Origin: Leishmania mexicana MHOM/GT/2001/U1103 | Lineage: Eukaryota > Euglenozoa > Kinetoplastea > Trypanosomatida > Trypanosomatidae | Length of the DNA: 64,000 nucleotides | Direction of reading: 5' to 3' | Assembly (NCBI RefSeq): GCF_000234665.1 | Contig: NC_018334.1 | Span: 1,364,001 to 1,428,000 of the forward strand | The notes under the pieces: model-generated | The model's input: only the letters and a program-made list of their open reading frames with translations | Database searches by the model: none | Told to the model about the DNA's origin: nothing | Translations under genes and position numbers: made by a program | Shown here: in pieces, positions 20,865 through 30,170 of the stretch | Layout of the letters: each line of letters opens with the position of its first letter | Numbering within the stretch: the first letter of the stretch is position 1

Positions 20865-22200
20865 TCACTCAGCGCGGAAGGTGTAGGCACTCGTCTGCTT
20901 GATGCACCAGATCCATGTCCCTGGACCTGCTGCAGCACCGCTCTCGACAATTTGAAGCGCCAGTACACAAGCACCGGTGACGCTGAACTGTGGTACCCCA
21001 CAGTATACTCACAGCGGCCTGAACTCTCGCCACATCGCCACCGCCATTTCCTCAGCGGTCGTGAAACGTAGGTACGCTTGATGCCCGGTGTTGACGGAGA
21101 GCTTGGGCACCGGCCAACACAGCTCCCTCTCGCCGCCCCTCCACTCCTACGAGCGGCTTTCTCCTCCATTCCGTGCGTCTTCCACTGCGCTCAACGCGGT
21201 CAACAGCAGCGGCACAAAAATTCACAAGACCGCCGCCGTCGCCTCGGCAGGCAGGCCGCCATGTAAGCGGATCATCAGCACTGCTCGTCACACCGACTGC
21301 ACCTCCAGCGACGGAGCGAGGGGGAGCAGCGAGACTGCGGCTGGGCACAGGCAAGCGGTGACGCAGCACCGTGACTTCACCGACAGTGAGGCGCAGCGGC
21401 TCCTGCGGCATTCGCGCAATCTGAGAAGAATCCATGCCAATGTGGAAGGGGACACCCTCCAGCACATTGACACCGGGTGGCTCCAAGGGCTGGTCGGCAG
21501 TGAGCTCGTCACGCAGCACAGCTTCGTTTAACAGCCCCACCGCCGCGCTGGGCGTTCCAGCGAGAAGGCGCTTCAGGGCGAGGGCCCCTCCACCGTTGTC
21601 GCAACGGTCCCGCGTGCGCTGAGCACTACGACGAGCCGCTCCAGAAGATTCACGTAGATCTCGTTTGTCTCCGATAGGTCGACCTTCCGCACCGACATTG
21701 CGGTCTCATCGACCTACTTCATCCTCTCGCCCGAGTCGGCCCTGCAGATGGAGCCCAGCAGCGTCTCAGACGCCGGGACGGGAATGACGTCGCTGATCAT
21801 AAGCGGTCGTAGCCCATCCGCCTCAGCCTCCACAACATCAAAGTCCGGCACCCCATCCAGGAACTCGTGGACGAGGATGAAGCTGTTACGCACGCGCTCC
21901 TGCGAAACGATGCCGAAGTAGTCCCTCCGCAGCTGTGCCATGCGGATCAGAAACTCTGCCGACACACTCAGGGACGTATTGGCGAGGGTGGCGCAGACGA
22001 CAAAGAGGTGGCGGCGCTTTACAAACACGTACTGCATACCATTCTCTGTGAAAGAACGCAGACAGTCCCCGCACACGACTGGGCTGAGCTGGCTGTACTG
22101 GACAGCTGTACCTGCCAAAGAAAGCCTTGTACGTGTCGTCGGAGATGTCCTCGCGGTAGTCCATGAACTCGAGCTTGCCGCGGCGTGCCGAGAGGATCCG
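20865..22200 (-). pseudogene. Decayed adaptor-complex (AP) mu subunit gene
   Basis: Translating the minus strand in pieces gives an almost full-length mu-adaptin. The N-terminal longin part reads RGKLEFMDYREDIS, then ENGMQYVFVKRRHLFVV and RVRNSFILVHEFLDGVPDFD, matching the family pattern RG..I..RDYR, V.Y.HVK…L.FV and R.NFVLVYELLDE..DFG. The signal-binding half follows (NEIYVNLLERLVVVLSA, LKRLLAGTPSAAVGLLNE, VPFHIGMDSSQIARM, VPQFSVTGACVLALQIVES) and a typical C-terminus ends at a stop at 20867-20865. It is broken by frame changes near 22100 and 21575, an in-frame TAG at 21716-21714 and another stop near 21008, and has lost an obvious start. AP mu subunits bind tyrosine-type sorting signals in vesicle coats. 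Which complex (AP-4 seems slightly closer in style) cannot be decided by eye. Confidence 0.72.
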
Positions 22201-23039
22201 GAGTTAGGAAACGCGCACCATCGGCCTTGTGTGTGTGCGTGTGCGTGTGTCCCTGAACCCAAGCGCACGGCTCTGCTTCATCTGCTCGTGAGACAGAACA
22301 GAGAATGTCGCAGAGGAGATGAGCGGAGTTGACGCAGGAGACCCAGAGAGAGCGAGAAAGGCCCCCAAAATCCGCCGATCTGTCCAGCAAGTGAACGGGT
22401 ACGAGAACAACGGAACAGCACGCCCACGCGCAGAATCAGACGGCGGCTGTGTCACTTGCGTCCCACTGCAAAGAAGGGGAGCGGGGGCAGCGGAAGGCAT
22501 GAGTATCAGCCAGGCCGCTGCCCGTGCAGGCAGATCAAGAAAGCCGGATGCGGCGGCAATTAAGTCCATATGAACATCCGTTTTTGTTCCGATGCGGCAT
22601 CGCCCTCTCTCGATCAGTACGGCATGGAAATCCATGTCTCCGCCCCCTCTTTCGCTTCACCCTCTCCTCCAGGCGTGTGCAGCGGCTTTCACTTCAGCCC
22701 ATCCACACGCAACGAAAGCACCACAGAAGGCAGCGAGAAAGAGCCTCGGCACCTTTGCGGTGCTGTATGCGATCCATGTGAACGCGCGCGTACACATTCC
22801 CCGGTGCTGGCCCATGCCGCCTTGCACGCTGATCCCTCTCGCCCCTCACCAACGCCACCACCCTCACGCCAAAGATCACTCCAGCCCAGGCGGCACCGCA
22901 CAAATCCTCAGCATGTGGGAAAAAGAAGAGGGAGGCGGAAAAAACAGAAAGCGCGCAGCGGCGACAACCGCAACGCGTGCACACGCGCACAACACTCGAA
23001 CGCCCCCGCCGGCGAACGCGCGCATCGTAAGCACGCTCG
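22201..23039. other. Intergenic, downstream of the 248-aa gene
   Basis: No recognisable gene. Probably contains the 3' UTR of the mitochondrial protein gene. Short simple GT/CA patch at about 22226-22250. Confidence 0.5.
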
Positions 23040-23786
23040 CTAGTCCTTGTCCTCCTCCACCACGGCGAATGCCTCGCTGCTCTCGCCGGCAGCAGTTTCA
23101 GTTATCTCAGCAGACGCCTCCTGGTCGACCGGATCAACGCGCTTCACCACTGACACTGTTGGTGCGATCGCCGCAGCCGAAGCAGCCGTAGGGCGGATAG
23201 AGCAAGACCGCAGGGCAGTGGTCATGCGATCGATATCGCGCGTCAGCTCACTGTTCTTGTCGATGATGCCTTGCATCTGCTTGTTCGCCTTGGCCATGTC
23301 GACCTTCCACTTCTCCGTCATGCTGCGCACAATCTCCACCATCTCATCCGTCTGCTGCTTCACCGATGCCTTCGTAGCCTCGCACTTGCGGCGGATGGAG
23401 CGGCGCGTCCAGGCAATCCAGTACCACATCACGATAAAGATGACAACGCACGCGGCGGGCACGTTGTACTCCTCCCTCCATTGACTCTGAACAAGCTTCG
23501 TGGCATGCGTGTGCATCGCATTGAAGTCGCGCTTCTTCACTGCGTCCATGACCTCGTCCGCAGGGAAGCGGTACGCGTTCAACTTTGCAGAGTTCTGTGC
23601 CGCGCTGCTGCCGTTCACCGCATCCGGAGTCTCGACGGAGGCGCTAGTATCCGCCTTCGTCGGCTCTCCAGTGGCATTTGCAGCAGGCGCAGCAGCTGCA
23701 GCTGCATCCTTGCCACTGGTCGACTGCCACCGCGCCACCGTCATCCATGGCACCGAGCACGAAGTCCTTCGCATCGAGCGCCACAT
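23040..23786 (-). CDS. Putative mitochondrial single-pass membrane protein with coiled coil
   Basis: A 248-residue protein. The first ~25 residues (MWRSMRRTSCSVPWMTVARW) are Arg/Ser-rich without acid, like a mitochondrial presequence. An Ala/Thr-rich linker follows, then a helical region with KKRDFNAM, a membrane span at about residues 107-126 (VPAACVVIFIVMWYWIAW), a basic flank (TRRSIRRK), a heptad-type helix to about residue 190, and an acidic tail ending EEDKD. This layout suits an inner-membrane protein with a soluble coiled-coil domain. No named family recognised. The ATG at 23786 follows a good pyrimidine tract/AG pair. Its neighbours give no operon-like clue. Confidence 0.85.
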   Translation of the reverse strand: MWRSMRRTSCSVPWMTVARWQSTSGKDAAAAAAPAANATGEPTKADTSASVETPDAVNGSSAAQNSAKLNAYRFPADEVMDAVKKRDFNAMHTHATKLVQSQWREEYNVPAACVVIFIVMWYWIAWTRRSIRRKCEATKASVKQQTDEMVEIVRSMTEKWKVDMAKANKQMQGIIDKNSELTRDIDRMTTALRSCSIRPTAASAAAIAPTVSVVKRVDPVDQEASAEITETAAGESSEAFAVVEEDKD

Positions 23787-24422
23787 CTTTGCTCACTTCC
23801 CAATTACTGTTTAGAGAGAAAAGTGAGGTTGCGTGAGTTGTGTGCCGCGATGTGTTTTGGGACCTCGACGGCGTCGGCGTGCTTCCGAGCGCCTGCGACA
23901 CTACCTGGATGTGGCTGCTGAGACTCTTCGGTTGTCGGGATACTCGAGAGTGGAAACACAGTGGCAGTGTGGAGGGTAGAGATGGGGGGAGGTGACGGTG
24001 GTACAGGAATACATTGAACTACACCAGCAGATGCGCGTCCGTGTAGTCATAGAAGAGAAGGTGCACTCGGCAGCTTCCGTCAGCTGATGCCCTGACCTGC
24101 CAGAGCACAGGAGACGACACACACACAAACACAAGGACTTGAGGCAAATTGAGCTCGCACACACGAACGAAAAGCACGGGGCAGGCGTGGACGACAGAGA
24201 AGATGGGACGTGGACGCCACGGTTTTGCGTACGCACTGCAATAGAAGTCATCGTGGGAGGGGTGGAGGGGAGAAACACGAAAATGCAAAAGAAAGGAAAA
24301 ACGCCTATGAGCCTCTGCTGCGCGCACTCCGAGACACGCGCAGATGTACACGAGTGCCCACATGCCCCGCTGGCACCGATAGCGTCCGCCGAGCTTGTCC
24401 TCCTCCTGCGCCTGCTGTTTTC
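23787..24422. other. Intergenic, between cyclase and 248-aa genes
   Basis: No gene apart from the acceptor near 23810. The interval probably includes the 3' UTR of the cyclase-family gene. Confidence 0.5.
23807..23824 (-). promoter_or_regulatory. Candidate trans-splice acceptor for the 248-aa gene
   Basis: Minus strand shows a TTTTCTCTCT tract followed by AAACAG, with AG at 23808-23807, about 20 bases before the ATG. Confidence 0.45.
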
Positions 24423-24947
24423 CTACTTGGCGTCCATAACAGCTACCGCACGCACCGGCGAGCCATCGCCGCCCCGAATACGCAACGGAAGCCCGTAAAA
24501 TGTAAAGGACTCGCCAATGAGCTCCTCGACGTTCACCAGGTCCGTGTAGGTGATGATGCCGCGACTCAGCAGAAGCCGCTCCGTCTTTTCCTCCAGCGGG
24601 CCCCCAGCAAATGGCGCGTTGGCGGCCACGATCCGCGGCACACAGTCGGCCGGCACGGCTTCGCAAAAGAGCAGCCCTTTGTTTGGTGGGAACGATGCGT
24701 CTGCAACCCTCACTCCCACTGCCGGTCCACAAAACCGGGTCAGAGGGACTTCGTCTAGGCTGCTGCCGCCTTCGTGCATGTGAACAGGCGCGTCAACGTG
24801 TGTGCCGGTGTGGGAACCCATCTGCAGCTGCCGCACCTCCCACCCGTCCTTGTCGCGCGTGCACACCTTCGTGACGCGCACCGGTGGGTCACCGTCGTAC
24901 ACCGGCATCCCATCATACAGTGGAAGGGAGAGGTCGATCAGGCGCAT
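24423..24947 (-). CDS. Cyclase-family metal-dependent hydrolase (kynurenine-formamidase-like)
   Basis: A 174-residue protein of the putative cyclase family (PF04199), whose members include bacterial kynurenine formamidase and isatin hydrolase. The hallmark metal-binding segment is present: SHTGTHVDAPVH at residues 45-56, with His46, His50, Asp52 and His56 as likely ligands. The start (DLSLPLYDGMPVY) and the end (LPLRIRGGDGSPVRAVAV) also fit. It is shorter than typical ~205-residue formamidases but matches compact bacterial relatives, so it is not obviously truncated. No targeting signal is seen. The substrate is unknown; hydrolysis of an amide or lactam in the cytosol is inferred. The bacterial-type family suggests old lateral transfer. 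Confidence 0.88.
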   Translation of the reverse strand: MRLIDLSLPLYDGMPVYDGDPPVRVTKVCTRDKDGWEVRQLQMGSHTGTHVDAPVHMHEGGSSLDEVPLTRFCGPAVGVRVADASFPPNKGLLFCEAVPADCVPRIVAANAPFAGGPLEEKTERLLLSRGIITYTDLVNVEELIGESFTFYGLPLRIRGGDGSPVRAVAVMDAK

Positions 24948-27900
24948 AGATGGCTCAGACGCTGCGCTGTGACGAGCACGTGTGAGACGACCCAGAAAAA
25001 GGATACGGCCGAAGAAGAGTACAGGAGGGAGAGAGAGCGCGGGGGAAAGGGGCGGAGAAGGGATGCCAGCACCTCACCTAACTATTGCTGGTTGCTAGGC
25101 AGTCGGCATTCGACACGCCCTCCAGATGTATGATTTCTTGCAAGCGCCTGCAGCACAGGAAAAGGTCGATTTTTGAGGGGTTTCACCGACGGATCAATCC
25201 CGTCTCCGATGTCTGATGCATCTCTCACCCTTCCCTTTGCCGATCCACGTGAACACAGCCATCCCTTCAACACAACCGACAGCTGTGGCACTGAACGTCG
25301 TGTCACACGTCGCATGCATGTGGGGGAGAAAAGAGAGAAGTGGCAGCTCTCTGCGCTTCTCTGCAGCATCCATCGAAGCGCTCTCTCCCCCTGAGCGCAC
25401 AGCCCGCTAAACGCACACACGATCTGCCATTCCGTCTGCGATACGCCCCTGTGCAGCTCCTCAAGTATTCGGGTGAGTGGCTAGTAGTCCCGTTAACGGA
25501 CCGCTGAGTTCACTTCAAAGCCGTAGTTCCCCACCGCTTACTTCTCTTGCCCCATCATCGCTGCCTCCTGCGCTGCGGCTCCCTCACACCAGCGGCCGCG
25601 CTAGCTCCTTCGTCTGCAAACGGATGAAAACCGGCACGGTTTTCAGCCCCACCGCCGCCTTTGGCACATGCATACCGGCCATTGAAGTTCGCATCTCGCG
25701 AATTAGCGCATGCCTCGCGAGTCGCCTTGGCGCTGCTGAGAAGCGACACGTAAGGCTGGGTGGGTAGAGGTGAGGGTCGTAGGCAACGCCGCTGTTGCAC
25801 TCCAGGAGCACCACAAACTCATCCGCATGCAACCGGAGATCTGCGTGCTTGCGCTGCTGCCTCATCGCCACGAAATGATCAAAACACACCAAAACACAAT
25901 CAGCAGAGAAGAGCCGCCTGTGCTTGACGGACACGACGCCCGAAAAGCAGGCTGCGTTGATGCGGAGCGAGGACTGGGAGACGCGCACAGAAGGTGGCTC
26001 TGGTTCTGGGACGATGGGTACCTGCAGCCGGTGATGATCACCGGATCTCAGTCCAGTGCGCCGTGAGAGGAGAGTGACTGCCTCCATTCGTTGTCTGCAA
26101 AGCACTCGCTTCGAGCGACCACGTGGCAGGCACCCACGATGTGTTAATGAGCACGCAGCCCGCAGGACGAGAAGAGAGTGCGACACAGCAAATGAGGGAT
26201 GATGGCCACCGTCAGCGCTGCGCAAGAGCGCAGCAGCGAAAGCGACAGCGCATCGTCACACACCGCCACCTCGCTACCTCCGCGGAGCGGCAACATCTTC
26301 AGAGGGAACCGCCCATGGGGCTCAATGTCGAGCAAAAAGCCCTTGAACAAGCTCGGCATCACATTAAGCGCCTCGTCCACAGGCGAGTTGGGGCACTTGT
26401 TGCACTGTCGCAGTGTGTACTCATTCAGCTTCCCAAACGGCACACATCACTACTGGGTTGTAGAGAATATTCACCGCACATCGTTGCTGGTCTCTCGTAC
26501 ATGGGGCCGACAGAGACGTCTATCATGCGCGCCTCCCTATACGCTTTCCGTTTCACACAGCTGAGAAAGCTTCTCTGATCAATCTCGCGAGGTGTGTGCT
26601 GTTCTGAAGCGAAAAGACGAACACGGCAAACGTGGCTGGCAAGGAAAATAGAGAAGTAGCGGCCAGCGGAGTCACCCTTGGGCACACGCAGACGGTTCCC
26701 CGGCGTGCGGCATCACCACCATGCCACGAGGAGACGCGAGAATGAGAGTGACGGATTCTGTTTGTGGCAATACTGCAGATGAAAAAAACGGGACGGAGGG
26801 GGGTCATGCTGAAGCGCAGCAGCCGTGCTGTATACGTGTGAGCTTCTTGTGCCACAGTGCATCCGATAAGCGTCTGTGGTGGGAGGGACGTGACGAACTT
26901 AGCTGACGGCGCCTCGAACGCGAGTGAACTGCCCCACGTACGGGACGGTGGGGGAGGGGCAAACGCCAACGACACACCAGACACACCTGTACTGTGGTGT
27001 ACAGTACCTTTTTTTTTCGGCATATGTACCATACAATCCACAGACAAGCCCTCCGCAAGTAGCGGGGGTTTCGAGGGAGAACAGATGACCAAGAAAGGAA
27101 CGCGAGAGCACTCGGGCGCCGCGCCATTGACATCGCCACGCCTGAGCCGCTCTGAAGGCGTGCGTGCGCGTGCACGCACACACAGTGTGAGAGTGAAACA
27201 GATGCCCTCGGAAATGAACGCCAAGGGTTCCTCTGCAGAGAGGAGAAGCGGGGCAAAGAGAAAAATGAGGAGCACGACAATGGTGCAAGACATGGTGACG
27301 AGCAAACACTAAAAGGAGAAACGGCACATCCAGAAAGAGTGAGCGAATGGCATCCCTGCGCATTGGAGTGCGGCTGGTGAGCGGTGGGAGGCCAGGAAGA
27401 GAAGGGCAGAAACGCACATGAACACACAAGAAGAACCGCCAGACGGCATCGGACTCTGTCGAGGCCACGGTGCACCGGATCCACAGACACAGACACGTGC
27501 GCACCACACATGCAGAGGCACTTACAGACATGATCCAGCGTTATGCCTGCGGTTGCCTGACAGAGAGCCCACACGAGTACACGCCCGGACACAAACTACG
27601 GAGGTCCGAGGACCGACGCTCCATACATGACTACAAGTCCTCCTCCCACCCTTGACACGTACCATTATATCATCCACTACCCACGAAATTACAAATCAAC
27701 GCACCGAACACGGAGAGGACAAGTTGAAGGCGCGCACAGCTCAATGCAGCGCACAGAGGATTAAATTACGTAGCGTGAGAGCATGGAAACGAAGCAGGTA
27801 AACACGCGTGCCGTCTCCCATGCAGCAATATCAGGTGCACGCGAAGGTTCGCGCACAGGTCCCCTGAACATACGCACATGCGTACACGAAGATTAAGGCC

Positions 27901-28136
27901 AGTTGGTACACACGCAAGAAACAAAAAACAAGGTCCGGGTTCACATCTGTCGTGTCATGCTCTGCTCCTCCAGCTATCGAGATGAAGTGCTCCGGTAGGG
28001 CGTCACACTGGACCCACTAACATATACCTCCCATATCTTCAGTGTTCCTCCACACCATTGAGGAGAAGGGGGTAGGCGCGTCTCCTCACGTACGAGCCAG
28101 ATGCCCTTTACAATGCGTGGGGCACTACTCTGTCAC
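24948..28136. other. Gene-poor 3.2-kb interval
   Basis: No intact gene recognised. Open frames on the minus strand at 26144-26443 (99 codons) and 25584-26225 (213 codons, GTG/TTG-type start probable) have somewhat protein-like composition in part, and may be remnants of a lost gene, but no family matches. The right half likely contains the long 3' UTR of LIT1 copy 1. Short T-run at about 27009-27018. Confidence 0.4.
24967..25055 (-). promoter_or_regulatory. Candidate trans-splice acceptor for the cyclase-family gene
   Basis: Long TC-rich region on the minus strand (about 25055-24985) with a following CACAG, AG at 24968-24967, about 20 bases from the ATG. Earlier AGs in the region could also be used. 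Confidence 0.35.
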
Positions 28137-29595
28137 GTCCTGAGAAACGCGCGCCAACCGAAAAAGACGACGGAAGCACAGCGGGCCGCTCTCGTTTCCG
28201 AGTGTCGCGCGCTTGTCAAAGAGCGCACGAAACAGAGGCTGAAGAAAGCAGCAGACACACAGTGATACTCTGATCCGACGGGCAGCGGCGCCTACAGCCA
28301 GTTGCCCACAAGCGCCATCAGCCCCATACCCACCCACAGCGCTACAAACAGGATGACCTTCTTCAGCGTGCGGCGCCTCTGCCCATCGCCGCAGTAGTGC
28401 TTCACATCCGCCACAAAGTCGCCAAGCAGCAGCGTGAAGGCGAGGTACAGCAGAATGCCGCCGCACAGCGTGTCCAGTACAGCAACAACAGTGGCGAAGC
28501 CGCTGCCGGACATCGCAGACGGCGACACGGACACGGCAATCGCGGCCGCGGCCATGCCAGCTGGCGCGCTGAGGGAGAACACAAGGACAAGAACAATATC
28601 CAGGGTCGTCGAAAACTTGGCGTCCACGAGACGCGACCCAACCGCCATGCCCTCGAACAGCTGGTGGAACACAAGCGCCACAAGCAGCGGCTTCAGCTCA
28701 CTGTCCCTCTTCAGCCCAACATCCAGGCCCACAAACACGCTGTGCAGCGTCACACCAAACTCCATGCACACGGCGGAGACCACGTAGCGGATGGAGTTCA
28801 TGTCCCGTGGTGGCGTCACTGACAGATGCTGGTGCCCGTGAGCAGCGGGCTCATCGCAGTGATGGCGCTGCTCCGGGTGCTCCGGCGACAGCGTCACCAG
28901 CGGCGCATCACAATCATTCAATGCGACGAGGGGCACCGCCGTCTGCACACCGCTCTTCGAGCTCGTGCTCTTACGTTCATCGATGAAAGGCCCATCCGCC
29001 TGTGCTGGGCGCGAGGTGACGCCAACATCCACGTCAGGAGAGAGCCCGCAGCACTCGTCGTCGTCATTGCGTTCCGCCTTGGCCACCTCTGCCTGTAACT
29101 TCAGCTTGGCCTTCATCCAGCGCTCAGCGATGTCCGCCAGCTGCATGTCCAGCGCCTGCATCAGCAGCACAGCAATCAGGGCAAGCAAGAAGTACAGCGG
29201 CCTGTAACTCTTCAGCACGGCGGGGATGCAGTCCTCCGAGAAAGCCTCGGCACCCTCGAAGATCAGGTGAATCGTCGACACAGACAACAGCACGCCGGTT
29301 GCAGCGGACTTCGCCACGGAGAACACATACGGGTACCTCACGAGGGAAGGGATGCACTTGCCGAGGATCGGAATCGCAGTGCCGAGGAGCGACACGAAGA
29401 GAATCAGGAACACCGCGCCGACATGCAGGCCAAGTGAGTAGGACCCGGTGAAGCCATTGCACAGCGAGTGCTCTGTCTCTGCCACATCGGAAGCACTCGA
29501 GCCGTCGGTGTTGAGCGGCGCAGACACACGATACCCGAGCTCCATCAGGTACCTCGTGCTCGCCTCCACGCTCAGTTTCGCCGGCTCCATGGTTT
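28137..29595. repeat. LIT1 direct repeat, unit 1
   Basis: Together with 32195-33653 this forms a 1459-base direct repeat at a constant offset of 4058 bases with no indel that I detected. It covers the whole LIT1 coding sequence plus about 155 bases beyond the stop; similarity ends five bases upstream of the ATG. Mismatches are few. Confidence 0.9.
28292..29590 (-). CDS. LIT1: ZIP-family iron transporter, copy 1
   Basis: A 432-residue ZIP metal transporter. In Leishmania the LIT1 pair imports ferrous iron across the plasma membrane. Membrane segments are visible at about 52-74, 84-110, 131-152, 265-290, 300-320, 328-354, 366-391 and 409-430. The fourth contains His283 (TLHSVFVGLD) and the fifth the ZIP metal site HQLFEG (His309, Glu313). 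The cytosolic loop between segments 3 and 4 (about 160-263) is long and has a His-rich stretch (HHCDEPAAHGHQH). The N-terminus is a ~48-residue extracellular domain. The ATG at 29590 lies at the edge of the direct repeat. Compared with copy 2 it has Ala72, Arg130, Glu168, Ser213, Gln216, Val222 and Val333. Regulation by iron is known for the family; its cis elements are not identified here. Confidence 0.95.
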   Translation of the reverse strand: MEPAKLSVEASTRYLMELGYRVSAPLNTDGSSASDVAETEHSLCNGFTGSYSLGLHVGAVFLILFVSLLGTAIPILGKCIPSLVRYPYVFSVAKSAATGVLLSVSTIHLIFEGAEAFSEDCIPAVLKSYRPLYFLLALIAVLLMQALDMQLADIAERWMKAKLKLQAEVAKAERNDDDECCGLSPDVDVGVTSRPAQADGPFIDERKSTSSKSGVQTAVPLVALNDCDAPLVTLSPEHPEQRHHCDEPAAHGHQHLSVTPPRDMNSIRYVVSAVCMEFGVTLHSVFVGLDVGLKRDSELKPLLVALVFHQLFEGMAVGSRLVDAKFSTTLDIVLVLVFSLSAPAGMAAAAIAVSVSPSAMSGSGFATVVAVLDTLCGGILLYLAFTLLLGDFVADVKHYCGDGQRRRTLKKVILFVALWVGMGLMALVGNWL

Positions 29596-29623
29596 TTGAA
29601 ACGGTAGCTGCGGAGGTGTGGGC

Positions 29624-29662
29624 CTGGAAAAAGCGGAAGCGGACTGGAGAGAGAGGTGCGAT
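29624..29662 (-). promoter_or_regulatory. Candidate trans-splice acceptors for LIT1 copy 1
   Basis: Minus strand shows CTCTCTCTCCAG (AG at 29645-29644) and CTTTTTCCAG (AG at 29625-29624), 34-54 bases from the ATG. Neither is shared with copy 2, whose upstream sequence differs. Confidence 0.45.
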
Positions 29663-30116
29663 GACCTAGCGGGACGGCTTCGTCGGCGAGATGGTTGGAT
29701 GTGTACACTACAGCGTTGGGGGGCTGGCGACGGGAAGGTAGGGAGATGATCGAGGGTGAGGGAAGCAGGAATCACCTAAGAGGCATGAGACTCAGGTGAT
29801 CCCAAACCTATCAAAGATCATCGAAGGCATGCACGGCAAGCGTGTAAAGACCTGTACGTGGCGACAGGTCCTTTACGCAGCATAGCCGGCTAGAAAATTG
29901 CAAGATGATGACTTTCTATTGCTTTTCGTTTGCTCACGCGCGCCGCAGAGCGTCACGACGGTATCGCAATGGTCGGAAAATCGACATATGGAAGCGTAAA
30001 ACCTGTCAACTTGGCGTAATATGTCATGAGTGAAACACTCAGAGCAGTGGCCTCAGCACTAGTCAGCAGCCTCCACGGCATACACCGTCGGCTGCCACAT
30101 CTCAAATGCCCGCCAA

Positions 30117-30170
30117 CACACACACACACACACACACACATACAGACACACATACACACACGCACACCTA
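30117..30170. repeat. CA microsatellite
   Basis: Twelve perfect CA units (30117-30140) followed by imperfect CA-rich sequence to about 30170. It reads as TG on the transcribed minus strand, within the LIT1 copy-2 downstream region. Confidence 0.9.

Noticed and set aside
25584..26225. Possible N-terminal glutamine amidohydrolase remnant
   Set aside because: A short stretch (FVVLLECNSGVAYD) loosely recalls that family's core, but nothing else aligns, so no assignment is made.
28125..28466. 113-codon minus-strand frame overlapping the LIT1 3' end
   Set aside because: It is an alternative frame of the LIT1 repeat present in all three copies; identity is explained by the repeat, not by selection on this frame.
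30117..30140. CA run as a telomeric, centromeric or CRISPR-like array
   Set aside because: A plain dinucleotide microsatellite, without spacers or hexamer telomeric units.
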